From contig JBCCGR010000018.1 in the NCBI GenBank assembly GCA_039029195.1, positions 1-64,000 of the forward strand: 64,000 bases of DNA. Reading direction: 5' to 3'. The notes under the pieces are model-generated. The model did not search any database, was not told where the DNA came from, and worked only from the letters and a program-made list of their open reading frames with translations. Positions within the stretch are counted from its first letter, which is position 1. Every line of letters starts with the position of its first letter. Below are positions 16,548 to 26,754 of the stretch, piece after piece. The DNA is from JBCCGR01 sp039029195 (GTDB taxonomy: Bacteria > Pseudomonadota > Alphaproteobacteria > Rhizobiales > Rhizobiaceae). A program made the position numbers and the translations under genes.

Positions 16548-16632
16548 GACAATTGGAGCGGGTGGCATCGACCCCTCGAAAGCGCGTTGCTTTGCTTCTG
16601 ATGATCCGGCGCTCCTCAACATAACTTTGTCA

Positions 16633-16659
16633 CTGCCGCCACAGCGGCAATCCAGGGCG
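16633..16659. repeat. 27-base hairpin repeat, copy 2
   Basis: Second copy of the 16438-16464 element, with one substitution at the stem end (T to C). The surrounding sequence is not similar, which suggests separate dispersed elements rather than a larger duplication. Confidence 0.7.
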
Positions 16660-16796
16660 GCAGGCACCTCAATGAGTTGACGGGTCGGAGCACCAGGTAA
16701 ACTCCAGCCGATGCAGCTCTGGACCCCGGCTGTTGCGGGATTGACAAAGAGAGCGTGAGGCACTGCCAAAACACCTCCCACAATTAATAACCCAAC

Positions 16797-16828
16797 AAAA
16801 AAGGCCGCCCCGAAGGACGGCCTTTAAA
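16797..16828 (-). terminator. Rho-independent terminator of groES-groEL
   Basis: Read on the minus strand: AAAGGCCGTCC-TTCG-GGGCGGCC followed by six T. The strong GC stem with a TTCG tetraloop and T run lies about 40 bp after the groEL stop. Confidence 0.92.
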
Positions 16829-16864
16829 GGTCTCAGGCAAGGTGCCTGATGAAAGGGAAAACCC

Positions 16865-18508
<1,644 letters not shown>

Positions 18509-18581
18509 GTTTTTTCACTCCTTGAAGCGCGGCGTGCGCTTCGAAAAAATCAGATGAATTTTGAAAGAACGAGCGCTGGCG

Positions 18582-18878
18582 TTAGCCAATGATGCCCATG
18601 ATGTCGGATTCTTTCATGATCAGCAGGTCTTCGCCGCCGATCTTGACTTCCGTGCCGGACCACTTGCCGAACAGAACGCGGTCGCCGGCTTTAACGTCGA
18701 GCTCGACGATTTTGCCGCTCTCATCGCGTGCACCGGAACCCACGGAAACGATTTCGCCTTCCTGTGGCTTTTCCTGGGCGCTGTCTGGAATGATGATGCC
18801 ACCAGCGGTTTTGGTTTCACTGTCTACCCGACGCACAACAACGCGGTCGTGCAGCGGACGAAAATTAATGTCAGCCAT
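18582..18878 (-). CDS. groES: Co-chaperonin GroES
   Basis: Seven-subunit lid of the GroEL chamber. The 98-residue product begins MADINFRPLHDRVVVRRVD and contains the mobile loop (KTAGGIIIPDSAQEKPQEG) and the C-terminal ESDIMGI end of the family. First gene of the groESL operon. Confidence 0.99.
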   Translation of the reverse strand: MADINFRPLHDRVVVRRVDSETKTAGGIIIPDSAQEKPQEGEIVSVGSGARDESGKIVELDVKAGDRVLFGKWSGTEVKIGGEDLLIMKESDIMGIIG

Positions 18879-18936
18879 TTGATATTGATCCTATGTCGAC
18901 TCAGGTGCCTTTGAGGCACGACATTTTGCGAACGAA

Positions 18937-18963
18937 TTAGCACTCACCTCCTGCGAGTGCTAA
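18937..18963. promoter_or_regulatory. CIRCE operator (HrcA binding site)
   Basis: TTAGCACTC-N9-GAGTGCTAA, a perfect match to the CIRCE consensus, lies about 60 bp upstream of the groES start and just downstream of the predicted promoter. It implies heat-shock repression of groESL by HrcA, whose gene is not in this window. Confidence 0.97.
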
Positions 18964-18975
18964 TCACCGCACGCG

Positions 18976-19004
18976 AGATAAGAGCGCTTCACATCAATGT
19001 CAAG
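18976..19004 (-). promoter_or_regulatory. groES-groEL promoter
   Basis: On the minus strand CTTGAC, 16 bases, then CTTATCT. This fits the alphaproteobacterial RpoH (sigma-32) pattern (CTTG and CYTATNT) and the -35 box is also a perfect sigma-70 TTGACA. The CIRCE begins 12 bases downstream. Double control by HrcA and RpoH is therefore likely. Confidence 0.7.
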
Positions 19005-19304
19005 AATTATAAGGCGAGAAACTGGCCGATATTAGTAGCCACAGCGGGCAAGAATTCCCGCGCCAGCGTGGCGGCATTTAGATTGTCGGGGCGATTATGG
19101 CAAGCCGCAAGCAATAGAAAACTTGTGCCGTATCCCGCTATTGCCGCAGCGGAAACCCGGACACCCGGCGTTAACCAAACAGTCAGTTTCGGCGTTTGCA
19201 TAAAATTTGAAGCTTTCTCGAAATCACATCTCAAACTGTTTCGATCAAATTGCCCGCAATCAATAGGGACGGGATGAATCCGTGCCTTTGTGGCGGAGTT
19301 TAAA
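19005..19304. other. Intergenic region between groES and the TadG-like gene
   Basis: About 300 bp of leader and promoter for the two divergent genes. A minus-strand frame (19007-19201, 64 codons) has a lipobox-like LLLAAC, but it has a weak ribosome site and no recognised family. Nothing else was recognised. Confidence 0.4.
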
Positions 19305-21215
19305 ATGTTCAGGAAGTTTTGGGCCGATAAAAAGGGCAATCTGGCCGTTGCTGCGGGAATTTTGGCAGTGCCGCTTGTGGCAGCCGTTGGGGCAGCGGTG
19401 GATTATTCACAGGTGAGTCGATACCGCGCGTCAATGCAGCAGGCATTGGACGCTGCCGCGTTGGCCACTGCGAAGCAATTGGGCACCAATGTATCTGATT
19501 CCCAGCTTGAACAGTTTGCCGAAGATTTCTTCTTCGCAAACTTGGATGACGTAGATGTTGGCCATGTAACCTTCACCTATGATTCCGGCAATTCGACAAG
19601 TGGTACGGCAATCGAACTGTCTGCTCACGCGGACTATCCGGTTCAGTTCGCCAGCGTGCTTGGTTTGACCACCGTTGGTGTGGACGTCGATTCCTATGTC
19701 AAAGCGGCAAACGATACGCTTGAGATTGCGCTCGTTCTCGATAATTCCGGTTCCATGTCGCACAATTCCCGCCTGTCGACAGCCAAAACTGCAGCAATCA
19801 ATCTGATCACGTCACTGGCGACCCAGACAGCAAACTCGAACCATGCGACACCGTTGAAAGTGGCTGTTGTGCCGTTCGCCGGGTCCGTCAATGTTGGCAA
19901 TACCCATGCCGGTGCGAGCTGGATGGACACGCAAGGCAAGTCTTCCATCCACCACGAAAATCTCAATTGGGCGGACAATCCAGAGGCGACCGCTGTCGGT
20001 TCAGGTTATCAGGACGCCAATGGCAATTGGCTGACGCGTTTTACGCTGTTTAATCGTCTGAACAACACAAGTTGGGCAGGCTGCGTTGAGATGCGTCCCT
20101 ACCCGTATCACACCAATGATACGACTCCGGTCAGCACCAGCCCCGACACGCTTTACGTGCCGATGTTTGCGCCGGATGAGCCGGACAATTACACCGGTTA
20201 CCAGACCGAAGAACTGCCAAGCAATGGCGGTAGCGCGATTTATTGCACCATGTGGTACTGGTATCCCTACCATGCCTATTGCCGCCAGTGGAGCGATGGC
20301 TATTGGGGCTACTACCACCCGACAGAAGGTTTCGCGAACCGCTATGGTGGCGACTATGACTACTACGGCAACTATGTCGGCGGTGGCGGCAACTCGATCA
20401 TCTATGGTGGTTACATTTCCGAGGAAACCTATGAGAACAACTACATCACGGACAACCACAACATGCCTGATGGTGTTCTTGCACGTGCCCCGGAAACCAC
20501 CGGTACCGGCGCAAACCAGAACAAGCGTCAGGAGTGGACCTGGAAATACACCAACCAGACCCCGTCAACACCATATGTCGGTGGTTTCGGTGGCGGTCCA
20601 AACCTAATGTGTTCAACAACAGCCATCACACCACTAACTTCAAATGTTGCAACCACCGCAGTGTCTGCGATCAATTCCATGCAGGCTGATGGTTCAACCA
20701 ATGTCCAATCAGGTGTGGCTTGGGGTTGGCGGGTATTGTCATCGGCTGAACCGTTCACCGAAGGCTTTTCCGAAGCCCAGGTGGACAACCAGAAGATCAT
20801 GGTGGTCATGACTGATGGTAACAACACCTACTACCAGGGCAACTCGCTCGACTATTCGAAGTCGAACTACAACAAGTCGATCTACAGTGCCTGGGGTTAC
20901 ACCAAGAATGGTCGTTTGTTCACCAGCTATGACGGTTCATCGAACCCGTCGCATACGGACGCCACGTTCACATCTGCGATGGATGAGCACATGGTTGAAA
21001 CCTGCAACAATGCGAAAGCAGCCGGTGTCACAATCTACACGGTGGCTTATGATGTGCCGAACGGCTCAAGCGTGAAGACGGCGTTGGAGGCCTGTGCATC
21101 AACTTCGCTGAAGACGAATGAAAAGCTCTACTTCGATGCGGCTGGCAGCTCACAGCTTCTGGCGACATTCACAGCGATCACAGAAGATATTTCATCGCTT
21201 CGCATCGCAAAATAA
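19305..21215 (+). CDS. TadG-like pilus-assembly protein with von Willebrand A domain
   Basis: Membrane-anchored, mostly extracytoplasmic protein of the TadE/TadG pseudopilin-like group. ATG at 19305 has GGAG eight bases upstream; a GTG 15 bases before is less likely. The 636-residue product has an N-terminal helix (GNLAVAAGILAVPLVAAVGA) followed by the TadG signature SRYRASMQQALDAAALA. A VWA domain begins with LVLDNSGSMS (MIDAS motif, about residue 146). It is interrupted by a long Tyr/Gly/Asn-rich insert (about 300-385) before the VWA fold resumes at IMVVMTDGNN. No tad genes are nearby, so the gene is an orphan. It may serve surface adhesion; the role is inferred. Confidence 0.85.
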   Translation: MFRKFWADKKGNLAVAAGILAVPLVAAVGAAVDYSQVSRYRASMQQALDAAALATAKQLGTNVSDSQLEQFAEDFFFANLDDVDVGHVTFTYDSGNSTSGTAIELSAHADYPVQFASVLGLTTVGVDVDSYVKAANDTLEIALVLDNSGSMSHNSRLSTAKTAAINLITSLATQTANSNHATPLKVAVVPFAGSVNVGNTHAGASWMDTQGKSSIHHENLNWADNPEATAVGSGYQDANGNWLTRFTLFNRLNNTSWAGCVEMRPYPYHTNDTTPVSTSPDTLYVPMFAPDEPDNYTGYQTEELPSNGGSAIYCTMWYWYPYHAYCRQWSDGYWGYYHPTEGFANRYGGDYDYYGNYVGGGGNSIIYGGYISEETYENNYITDNHNMPDGVLARAPETTGTGANQNKRQEWTWKYTNQTPSTPYVGGFGGGPNLMCSTTAITPLTSNVATTAVSAINSMQADGSTNVQSGVAWGWRVLSSAEPFTEGFSEAQVDNQKIMVVMTDGNNTYYQGNSLDYSKSNYNKSIYSAWGYTKNGRLFTSYDGSSNPSHTDATFTSAMDEHMVETCNNAKAAGVTIYTVAYDVPNGSSVKTALEACASTSLKTNEKLYFDAAGSSQLLATFTAITEDISSLRIAK

Positions 21216-21237
21216 GAGCGAGCAAACACAAACAACA

Positions 21238-21276
21238 AAGGGGCCTGTCGATTGAATGTCGTCAGGCCCCTTTTTC
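21238..21276 (+). terminator. Rho-independent terminator after the TadG-like gene
   Basis: AAGGGGCCTG... paired with CAGGCCCC and followed by TTTTT, about 25 bp after the stop codon. The stem is eight GC-rich pairs with a larger loop. Confidence 0.88.
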
Positions 21277-21349
21277 ATTGGAGCTCACCTCACAGAGAGA
21301 CCAAAGTCCTGAATGATTGATGGGTGCTCAGTTCCGTCAGTTGAAAATC

Positions 21350-22933
21350 TTAGGCGGAAGACGCAGCGCTTGCCGGAACGGTCTCGGACGATTGAGCAGG
21401 GTTAAGCAATTCCGGTTTCACTGGTCTTGGAGGTGCGAAGAAATCGCCCTGGCCCAATGGAATATCAAAATCGATCAAATGCATGATCTGCGTTTCCCGC
21501 TCGATCTCGGAGCCGATCAGACGAATGTCCGACTGCGCCAGAGTTTGTGTGAGATCGCCGGGGGTGAGATCAAGCGTGTCCACCAAATGCGGATTGAGCA
21601 GGGTGGATGTTGGAACTTTCAAATAGCGAAAACCAACCTCCCGGAGCTCTGGCCCATTCAACTTGAGATCGAAAACCTGGTCTAGCGAGAGGCAAAATCC
21701 GAGATCGGCAAGCTGCTGAAGCCGTGCTCGATCCTCGGGTTTGAGACGCTTGAACCGGCTCTGTGGCAGCTCCAACACAAACAGATCGGCGAAAGCGGAA
21801 TTGGCTTCCAGAAATTCGATGGCCTCGCGGAAACTGGCCGGATCGGAGATGCAGGCAGCGGACACATTGCAGAACAGTTTCATCTGGCGCTGCATACGCG
21901 CAAGTGAACGTTGCATTTTCACGCTGGTGAATATCACATTCAGATCAAGCTCGGCAGAGAGATTTTCCCGCTCAGCCAGTGCCACAAGCTGACTCTGCTG
22001 GAAATAGGTTCCATCCTCCTGCTTCAATCTCATCTGGGTTTCGTAGAATTCCGGCTGACGGCTCACAAGTTCCACTATGGGCTGGAGATGCAGTTCGAGT
22101 GCGTCGTTGTCCAATGCATAGCGAACCGGTTGCTGCGAGCGATCGGCCTGTGGTGCAGCATTGACCGCAATCACGGCGGCAGGTTCCTCACCGACGGGGT
22201 CAACTGTGTCGCTGAGACCAGTACTGTTCAGAGCGATTTTCCGATTTTCCTCGCTCTCTTCGGTTTGCACAGGAGCCAGTGAATCCCGTCTGGCCTTGTC
22301 CGTGGGGAAAAGCTGAGAAACATTAGAAGCAACGGTTTCTATGGCCTCAACGGCCTGATCTTCTGCGCTGGCTGGTTCTTCATCCAACTGAAGAGGTTCG
22401 GTTTCTCTGATTGCCTCAGCGGCATTTGCTTCTGTTGAGGCGTGTGGAACGGCAGGTGTCACCGGTTTGGCAGGTTGGTTGAGAGGAACCTCGCCTTGAA
22501 GCGATTGGCGCGCGCCGAGTGTATCCACGCCCGACTCTACCCTTGCAAGTCTCTCCTGCAGCCCTCGGATAAGGGACTCCACCAGTTTCATATTCTGATT
22601 GATTTTCTTGCGCTCGTCCCGGCTCAGCCCGGAAGAGTTGGCTTCGGCAGAAATCTGGCGTTTCAACAGTATGAATCGCCGCTCGATGTCGGATTCAAAC
22701 TCTCCGACTTCGGTGGCCTGTCGAGCAAGATGTTGGACCCGACGCTTCAACAGCGCCTGCTGGCGCAAGGCATAAAGTGCTGCAAAAGCAACGATTGCGA
22801 TGATGAGTGCAGATGTCCAGCTTTGTCCGAGATAGGTTTTCCCGATCATACCGGTCGAAGCGGCAATGACGACAATGCAAAACAGAACAAAGTAGTTTAT
22901 CGCGACGCTTGCTCCGGTAGGTCGGTCGAACAT
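21350..22933 (-). CDS. Membrane protein with degenerate EAL domain
   Basis: Two N-terminal membrane helices (about 10-32 and 37-55), a coiled coil (57-130), a Pro/Glu/Ala-rich linker (about 135-270) and a C-terminal EAL-type domain (about 275-505) in a 527-residue protein. The domain keeps LHLQPIVEL, the Asn in NVSAACISDP and QGDFF near its end. The residues needed for c-di-GMP hydrolysis look lost: the EAL motif is replaced by YETQMRL, DDFG by LDQVFD, and the later Glu motif reads LELPQS. It is therefore probably a c-di-GMP binding or protein-interaction module without phosphodiesterase activity. It is convergent with the TadG-like gene and divergent from the HAD gene. Confidence 0.82.
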   Translation of the reverse strand: MFDRPTGASVAINYFVLFCIVVIAASTGMIGKTYLGQSWTSALIIAIVAFAALYALRQQALLKRRVQHLARQATEVGEFESDIERRFILLKRQISAEANSSGLSRDERKKINQNMKLVESLIRGLQERLARVESGVDTLGARQSLQGEVPLNQPAKPVTPAVPHASTEANAAEAIRETEPLQLDEEPASAEDQAVEAIETVASNVSQLFPTDKARRDSLAPVQTEESEENRKIALNSTGLSDTVDPVGEEPAAVIAVNAAPQADRSQQPVRYALDNDALELHLQPIVELVSRQPEFYETQMRLKQEDGTYFQQSQLVALAERENLSAELDLNVIFTSVKMQRSLARMQRQMKLFCNVSAACISDPASFREAIEFLEANSAFADLFVLELPQSRFKRLKPEDRARLQQLADLGFCLSLDQVFDLKLNGPELREVGFRYLKVPTSTLLNPHLVDTLDLTPGDLTQTLAQSDIRLIGSEIERETQIMHLIDFDIPLGQGDFFAPPRPVKPELLNPAQSSETVPASAASSA

Positions 22934-23146
22934 TGAGACTTAATTCCCCACTCAGATTACGCCTGTGCCAAACAGATCTCTCGAATCATCTGTCAACACA
23001 CTCACCCCTGACAGTGAATTAGCACAAACCCGTGCTTACGGCCATTTTTCGTTCCGGACGGGTTTGAACGGACCACGATACGATGTATCACGCCACCAAC
23101 ATTGTAAGCGGATTGATCGCATCGCTACCCAATTCAGGAGTGAACT

Positions 23147-23998
23147 ATGAGCCGGCCGATTGGCGGACTGAGCAAAATTGCGCCCGGATATGATCACATT
23201 CTTTGCGACGTTTGGGGGGTGATTCACAATGGTCGCCGTTCATGGAGCGAGACATCTGAAGCCTTGACACGGTTCCGCGATCAAGGCGGGACGGTCATTC
23301 TGATCACCAATGCCCCGCGTCCCGCAGGCCCCGTGCAAGAGCAGCTTGACGGGCTTGATGTTCCACGCTCGGCCTATGATGACATTGTTACATCTGGCGA
23401 TGTGACCCGCACATTGCTTGCAGAGGCGGAAGCTCCGGTTTTTCATCTTGGCCCGGAACGCGATCATACGCTCTATCGTGGGTTAGACGTTCATCTGAGT
23501 GGAGAGGGTGAGGCACAGACGGTATCCTGCACCGGGCTATTTGATGACACCACCGAGACACCCTCAGATTATGACGACATATTGCGGCGGTTTCGTTCCC
23601 GTGATCTGCCACTGATCTGTGCCAATCCGGATCTGGTTGTTGAGCGGGGTGATACGCTGGTGTGGTGTGCCGGTGCGATTGCTCGCGACTATGCTGCGAT
23701 GGGTGGAAAAGTGCTGATAAGCGGGAAACCCCATCCACCGATATACGCGGAAGCCATTTCCCGCATTGAGACGATAACCGGCAAACCCGCAAATCCGAGG
23801 CGGGTGTTGGCGATTGGCGATGGAATGCCAACCGATGTGAAAGGGGCCAACAATGCGGGAATCGACCTTCTCTACATTTCACAGGGAATTCATTCGTCAG
23901 AATATGCTGATATGGGTGATGGAGATTCTGGAATTGAAGAATTTCTGCAGGTTCACAAGGCTAAGGCAGTGGCCCATATTCCGCGATTGAAATGGTAA
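23147..23998 (+). CDS. HAD superfamily class IIA phosphatase
   Basis: Predicted small-molecule phosphatase of the NagD/PGP-like type, cytoplasmic. The 283-residue product has motif I DVWGVIHNG (first Asp of CDVWGV), motif II ITNAPR, Lys in SGKPHPPIY and motif IV GDGMPTDVKGA, all intact. AGGAG lies before the ATG. Its last codons overlap the start of ribF by 7 bp, so the two are probably co-translated; this adjacency hints at a flavin or nucleotide-related substrate, but that is a guess. Confidence 0.88.
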   Translation: MSRPIGGLSKIAPGYDHILCDVWGVIHNGRRSWSETSEALTRFRDQGGTVILITNAPRPAGPVQEQLDGLDVPRSAYDDIVTSGDVTRTLLAEAEAPVFHLGPERDHTLYRGLDVHLSGEGEAQTVSCTGLFDDTTETPSDYDDILRRFRSRDLPLICANPDLVVERGDTLVWCAGAIARDYAAMGGKVLISGKPHPPIYAEAISRIETITGKPANPRRVLAIGDGMPTDVKGANNAGIDLLYISQGIHSSEYADMGDGDSGIEEFLQVHKAKAVAHIPRLKW

Positions 23999-25029
23999 CT
24001 TCTTCAGTGAGCGACCCCGCGATACCAATGCCAAAACCGTTCACAGTTTGCGAGCTCGGCAGCTCTGTGCCGCCTGCAGTGCAAGGTGGCGTGGTCGCCA
24101 TCGGCAATTTTGATGGTGTGCACCTGGGGCATCAGCGTGTTTTGAGTGAAGCTGTAAACATTGCGCTGCAATCCAACGTTCCCGCATTGGCCATGACGTT
24201 TGAGCCGCACCCCAGAACGGTGTTCAGGCCAGATCATCCGGTGTTTCGACTGACCGACGTGGTAATGAAGGCCAGAGTGCTGGAAGCGATGGGCTTGGAT
24301 GGCATGATCGTGTGTCCGTTTGACCGCGATTTTGCAGCGACAGAAGCCGAAGATTTCGTGTCCGAAATCCTGCAGGTGCAATTGAACGCCGGTCATGTGG
24401 TGACAGGGTTTAACTTTCAGTTCGGTAAGAACAGGCGTGGCACTCCGGAGTTTCTGAAATCCTCTGGTGCAAACAACAGCTTTGGAGTTTCGATTGTCGA
24501 GCGATTGGCCGGTCAGGCATCCGATGAATCCGAAGACGACACAATTTCCTCAAGCCGGATCCGCAGGCTGCTGGGTGACGGTGATGTAAATCGGGCCGGC
24601 CAGTTGCTCGGCTACCGCTGGCTGGTTTCAGGCACCGTTCAGCACGGCCGTAAAATGGGTCGGGACCTTGGTTTTCCAACCGCGAACCTGACGCTCGCAC
24701 CTGAGGCCCGGCTTGCGCATGGTGTTTATGCGGTTCGGTTGCGCCGGGCGAGCGGCGAACTATTCGATGGGGTGGCGAGTTACGGGCGTCGACCGACCTT
24801 CGATGATGGCGCGCCACTGCTGGAGACTTTTATCTTCGACTTTGACGGTGATCTTTATGGCGAAGAAGTCACGGTATCCCTGTTCGACTGGATTCGTGGT
24901 GAAGAGAAATTCGAAAGCGTGGATGAGCTGATCGCAGCGATGAACAAAGACACAGATTTGGCGCGCGATTTCATGACCTCCGCTCCACCGCTAAGCGCGC
25001 TGGATGCGCGGCTCAATTTCCAGAACTAG
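23992..25029 (+). CDS. ribF: Bifunctional riboflavin kinase / FAD synthetase
   Basis: Makes FMN from riboflavin and ATP, then FAD from FMN and ATP. The 345-residue product has the N-terminal adenylyltransferase half with IGNFDGVHLGHQ (HIGH-like) and SSSRIRRLL, and the C-terminal flavokinase half with GRDLGFPTANL (metal/ATP site) and ETFIFDFDGDLYG. The ATG overlaps the previous gene; an internal ATG 12 codons in is also possible. It ends six bases before the next start. It supplies FMN and FAD for the many flavoenzymes in the window. Confidence 0.96.
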   Translation: MVTSSVSDPAIPMPKPFTVCELGSSVPPAVQGGVVAIGNFDGVHLGHQRVLSEAVNIALQSNVPALAMTFEPHPRTVFRPDHPVFRLTDVVMKARVLEAMGLDGMIVCPFDRDFAATEAEDFVSEILQVQLNAGHVVTGFNFQFGKNRRGTPEFLKSSGANNSFGVSIVERLAGQASDESEDDTISSSRIRRLLGDGDVNRAGQLLGYRWLVSGTVQHGRKMGRDLGFPTANLTLAPEARLAHGVYAVRLRRASGELFDGVASYGRRPTFDDGAPLLETFIFDFDGDLYGEEVTVSLFDWIRGEEKFESVDELIAAMNKDTDLARDFMTSAPPLSALDARLNFQN

Positions 25030-25035
25030 GTGATC

Positions 25036-25782
25036 ATGAGTGAGCGAACGGCAACCAATCGTGCCGCCCAAAAGGTTCTGATCACCGGTGGAACCGACGG
25101 GCTTGGTCGGCGGTTGGCGCTGGCCTATGCGCGCGATGGCGCGGATGTGATGATCACCGGGCGCCGGACCGATCTGTCGCGCGACCCTGAGCTTGCTTCG
25201 AGTGTGAGATACGTGTTGTGCGATCAAAGTGACCCCGAAGGTGCGGTCGCAGCAATTGCGGACGGTTTGGAGCTTGCGGAGTGGGAACACTGCGACATTG
25301 CGATACTGAATGCTGGTTCTGGTTGGGTTGGTGACGCGCTGGAGCAGCGCAACCGTGTTGTCCGGGACACGGTGAACGTTAACATGGTCGCTCCACTGCT
25401 GATTGCGCGTACCCTGTCGACCCACATTTTGGCAAGTGGCACAGGTACGTTGGCCCTTATTGGGTCGACGGCGCGAAAGGGAGCTCCAAATTTTGCTGCT
25501 TATGCGGCCGCGAAGGCCGGTCTAAATGGCTTTGCCCGATCACTGAAGGAAGAGTGGCGTGGTAAGGCAAATGTGCTCATGCTCAACCCAGGCCCAATCG
25601 CAACTGATATGCACGCCAAAGCCGGTTTGCAGGTTGGTGCTATCGGGCTGATGTTTCTGCATCCGGAATTTGTGGCCCGTGCGGTGCGATATGCTGTTCG
25701 CAAGGGCCGCGCAGAACAGACAATTGGTCACGGGCTTCGGTTTGTTGATCTCATTTCCTTTGGGTGGATCTGGCGCAAATGA
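25036..25782 (+). CDS. Short-chain dehydrogenase/reductase
   Basis: NAD(P)-dependent oxidoreductase of unknown substrate, 248 residues. Cofactor motif TGGTDGLG is near residue 20, NAG is in the usual place (ILNAGSGW), and catalytic residues are Ser in LIGSTARKG and Tyr/Lys in YAAAKAG. ATG at 25036 follows AGGTGA; a GTG two codons upstream would bury that site. Its stop overlaps the next SDR gene (ATGA), and it follows ribF by 6 bp. Confidence 0.88.
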   Translation: MSERTATNRAAQKVLITGGTDGLGRRLALAYARDGADVMITGRRTDLSRDPELASSVRYVLCDQSDPEGAVAAIADGLELAEWEHCDIAILNAGSGWVGDALEQRNRVVRDTVNVNMVAPLLIARTLSTHILASGTGTLALIGSTARKGAPNFAAYAAAKAGLNGFARSLKEEWRGKANVLMLNPGPIATDMHAKAGLQVGAIGLMFLHPEFVARAVRYAVRKGRAEQTIGHGLRFVDLISFGWIWRK

Positions 25783-26543
25783 AGGCATTGATCACAGGCG
25801 CCGCCAAAGGCATCGGAAATGCGCTGGCTGAACAGATTTTGTCAAAAGACGGCCATGTGGTGTCAGTCGATTTTGATGAACTTGCGCTGGCTGCCATGGC
25901 ACAGAAATGGCCGGGCAGATGCGATTGCCGAAATGTTGATCTTTCTAAGGCTGATGCGGTCGATAACCTGCTTGATCGTCTGGAGGCTTCCGATCCTTTC
26001 GATCTGGTCGTCCTCAATGCCGGGATCAATGCGACCGGCCCGTTTGAGGAAATTCCGGTTTCCGCCTATCACACGATGCTGGAAGTTAACGCCCAATCGG
26101 TCATCACGATGGCAACCGCGCTGGTGCGCGATGGGTTGATGGCGACGAATTCCTCAATGGTGCTGATTTCATCATTGTCCCACGCCGTGGGGTATCCCGG
26201 GGCCAGTGTTTATGCGGCGTCGAAGGACGCAATTGCCATATACTCAAACTCAGTTCGCAAGCGTTTTCGGGCTGAACGTGTTCACCTGATGACGGTCTAT
26301 CCGGGGCCCGTGAAAACAGGTCATGCCAAGCGTCATGCGCCATCCGGCGCTGATGCGTCGAAACGCATGGAGCCGCAGGAACTGGCACGAAGAATCCTCG
26401 ATGCAGCAGGCAAGCGGAAATCTGAACTCTACCCCGGTCTGGCGGCAAAAGGGTCCCATGCGCTGGGGTGGTTGCTGCCTGGAAGTGCAACCAAACTGAT
26501 GCGGCGCATCATTTTTGACAAGCTTGACCGGTCCGAATTTTGA
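25779..26543 (+). CDS. Short-chain dehydrogenase/reductase, second copy
   Basis: NAD(P)-dependent oxidoreductase, 254 residues, next to a paralogue of modest similarity. Motifs: TGAAKGIG near residue 6, LNAGIN, Ser in LISSLSHAVG, and Tyr/Lys in YAASKDA. The basic C-terminal segment around SHALGWLLPGSATKLMRR is hydrophobic and may touch the membrane, as in some lipid or quinone-linked SDRs. Its ATG overlaps the previous stop by four bases, so the two proteins are made in step and may form one pathway. Confidence 0.87.
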   Translation: MKALITGAAKGIGNALAEQILSKDGHVVSVDFDELALAAMAQKWPGRCDCRNVDLSKADAVDNLLDRLEASDPFDLVVLNAGINATGPFEEIPVSAYHTMLEVNAQSVITMATALVRDGLMATNSSMVLISSLSHAVGYPGASVYAASKDAIAIYSNSVRKRFRAERVHLMTVYPGPVKTGHAKRHAPSGADASKRMEPQELARRILDAAGKRKSELYPGLAAKGSHALGWLLPGSATKLMRRIIFDKLDRSEF

Positions 26544-26598
26544 GACTGAGTCGTCTTCACACTTTATTCGTTAACGTCACCCTGTTAGAGCACCTTTC

Positions 26599-26658
26599 AT
26601 GACCATGATGACTCGCGCTCCGTCGATACTGCGAATTATTGGCCCGGTCTCTGCCTGA
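26599..26658 (+). CDS. Candidate ileS leader peptide rich in Ile codons (19 aa)
   Basis: A 19-codon frame MTMMTRAPSILRIIGPVSA lies 130 bp upstream of ileS. Codons 10, 13 and 14 are Ile (ATA, ATT, ATT) in a five-codon stretch, the classical layout of an attenuation leader sensing charged tRNA-Ile. The ribosome site is weak (AGAG). RNA that can fold in alternative ways follows. Attenuation of aminoacyl-tRNA synthetase genes by leader peptides is known; its use for this gene is inferred. Confidence 0.5.
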   Translation: MTMMTRAPSILRIIGPVSA

Positions 26659-26660
26659 TC

Positions 26661-26754
26661 GCCACAGGGTGGCAGGTGAGAGTGCCGGGAGCCGCTCCAC
26701 TGTCGAAATCCAAATCAGTCCAATGCCGATATTTCCTCGACCTCCGACAGGTCG
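26661..26754 (+). promoter_or_regulatory. Possible attenuator of ileS (competing hairpins)
   Basis: After the leader stop: hairpin GCCAC-AGG-GTGGC (26661-26673), then CTGTCG (26700-26705), then hairpin CGACCT-CCGAC-AGGTCG (26738-26754). CTGTCG can instead pair with CGACAG (26745-26750) inside that last hairpin, so the two folds exclude one another. No T run follows, so the switch could act on translation or via Rho rather than intrinsic termination. Confidence 0.4.

Larger units (their letters stand above)
16394..16864. other. Intergenic island of palindromic repeats
   Basis: About 470 bp between the convergent TPR and groEL genes. It holds two copies of a 27-base hairpin element, a perfect 20-base palindrome and a degraded relative of it, then the groEL terminator. 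A minus-strand frame here (16524-16781) ends in VTPAEAGV-like residues typical of translated repeats and is not considered a gene. Confidence 0.7.

Noticed and set aside
16524..16781. An 85-codon minus-strand frame in the repeat-rich gap before groEL
   Set aside because: It translates REP-like palindromes (PATAGVQ, VTPAEAGV), a known source of false genes.
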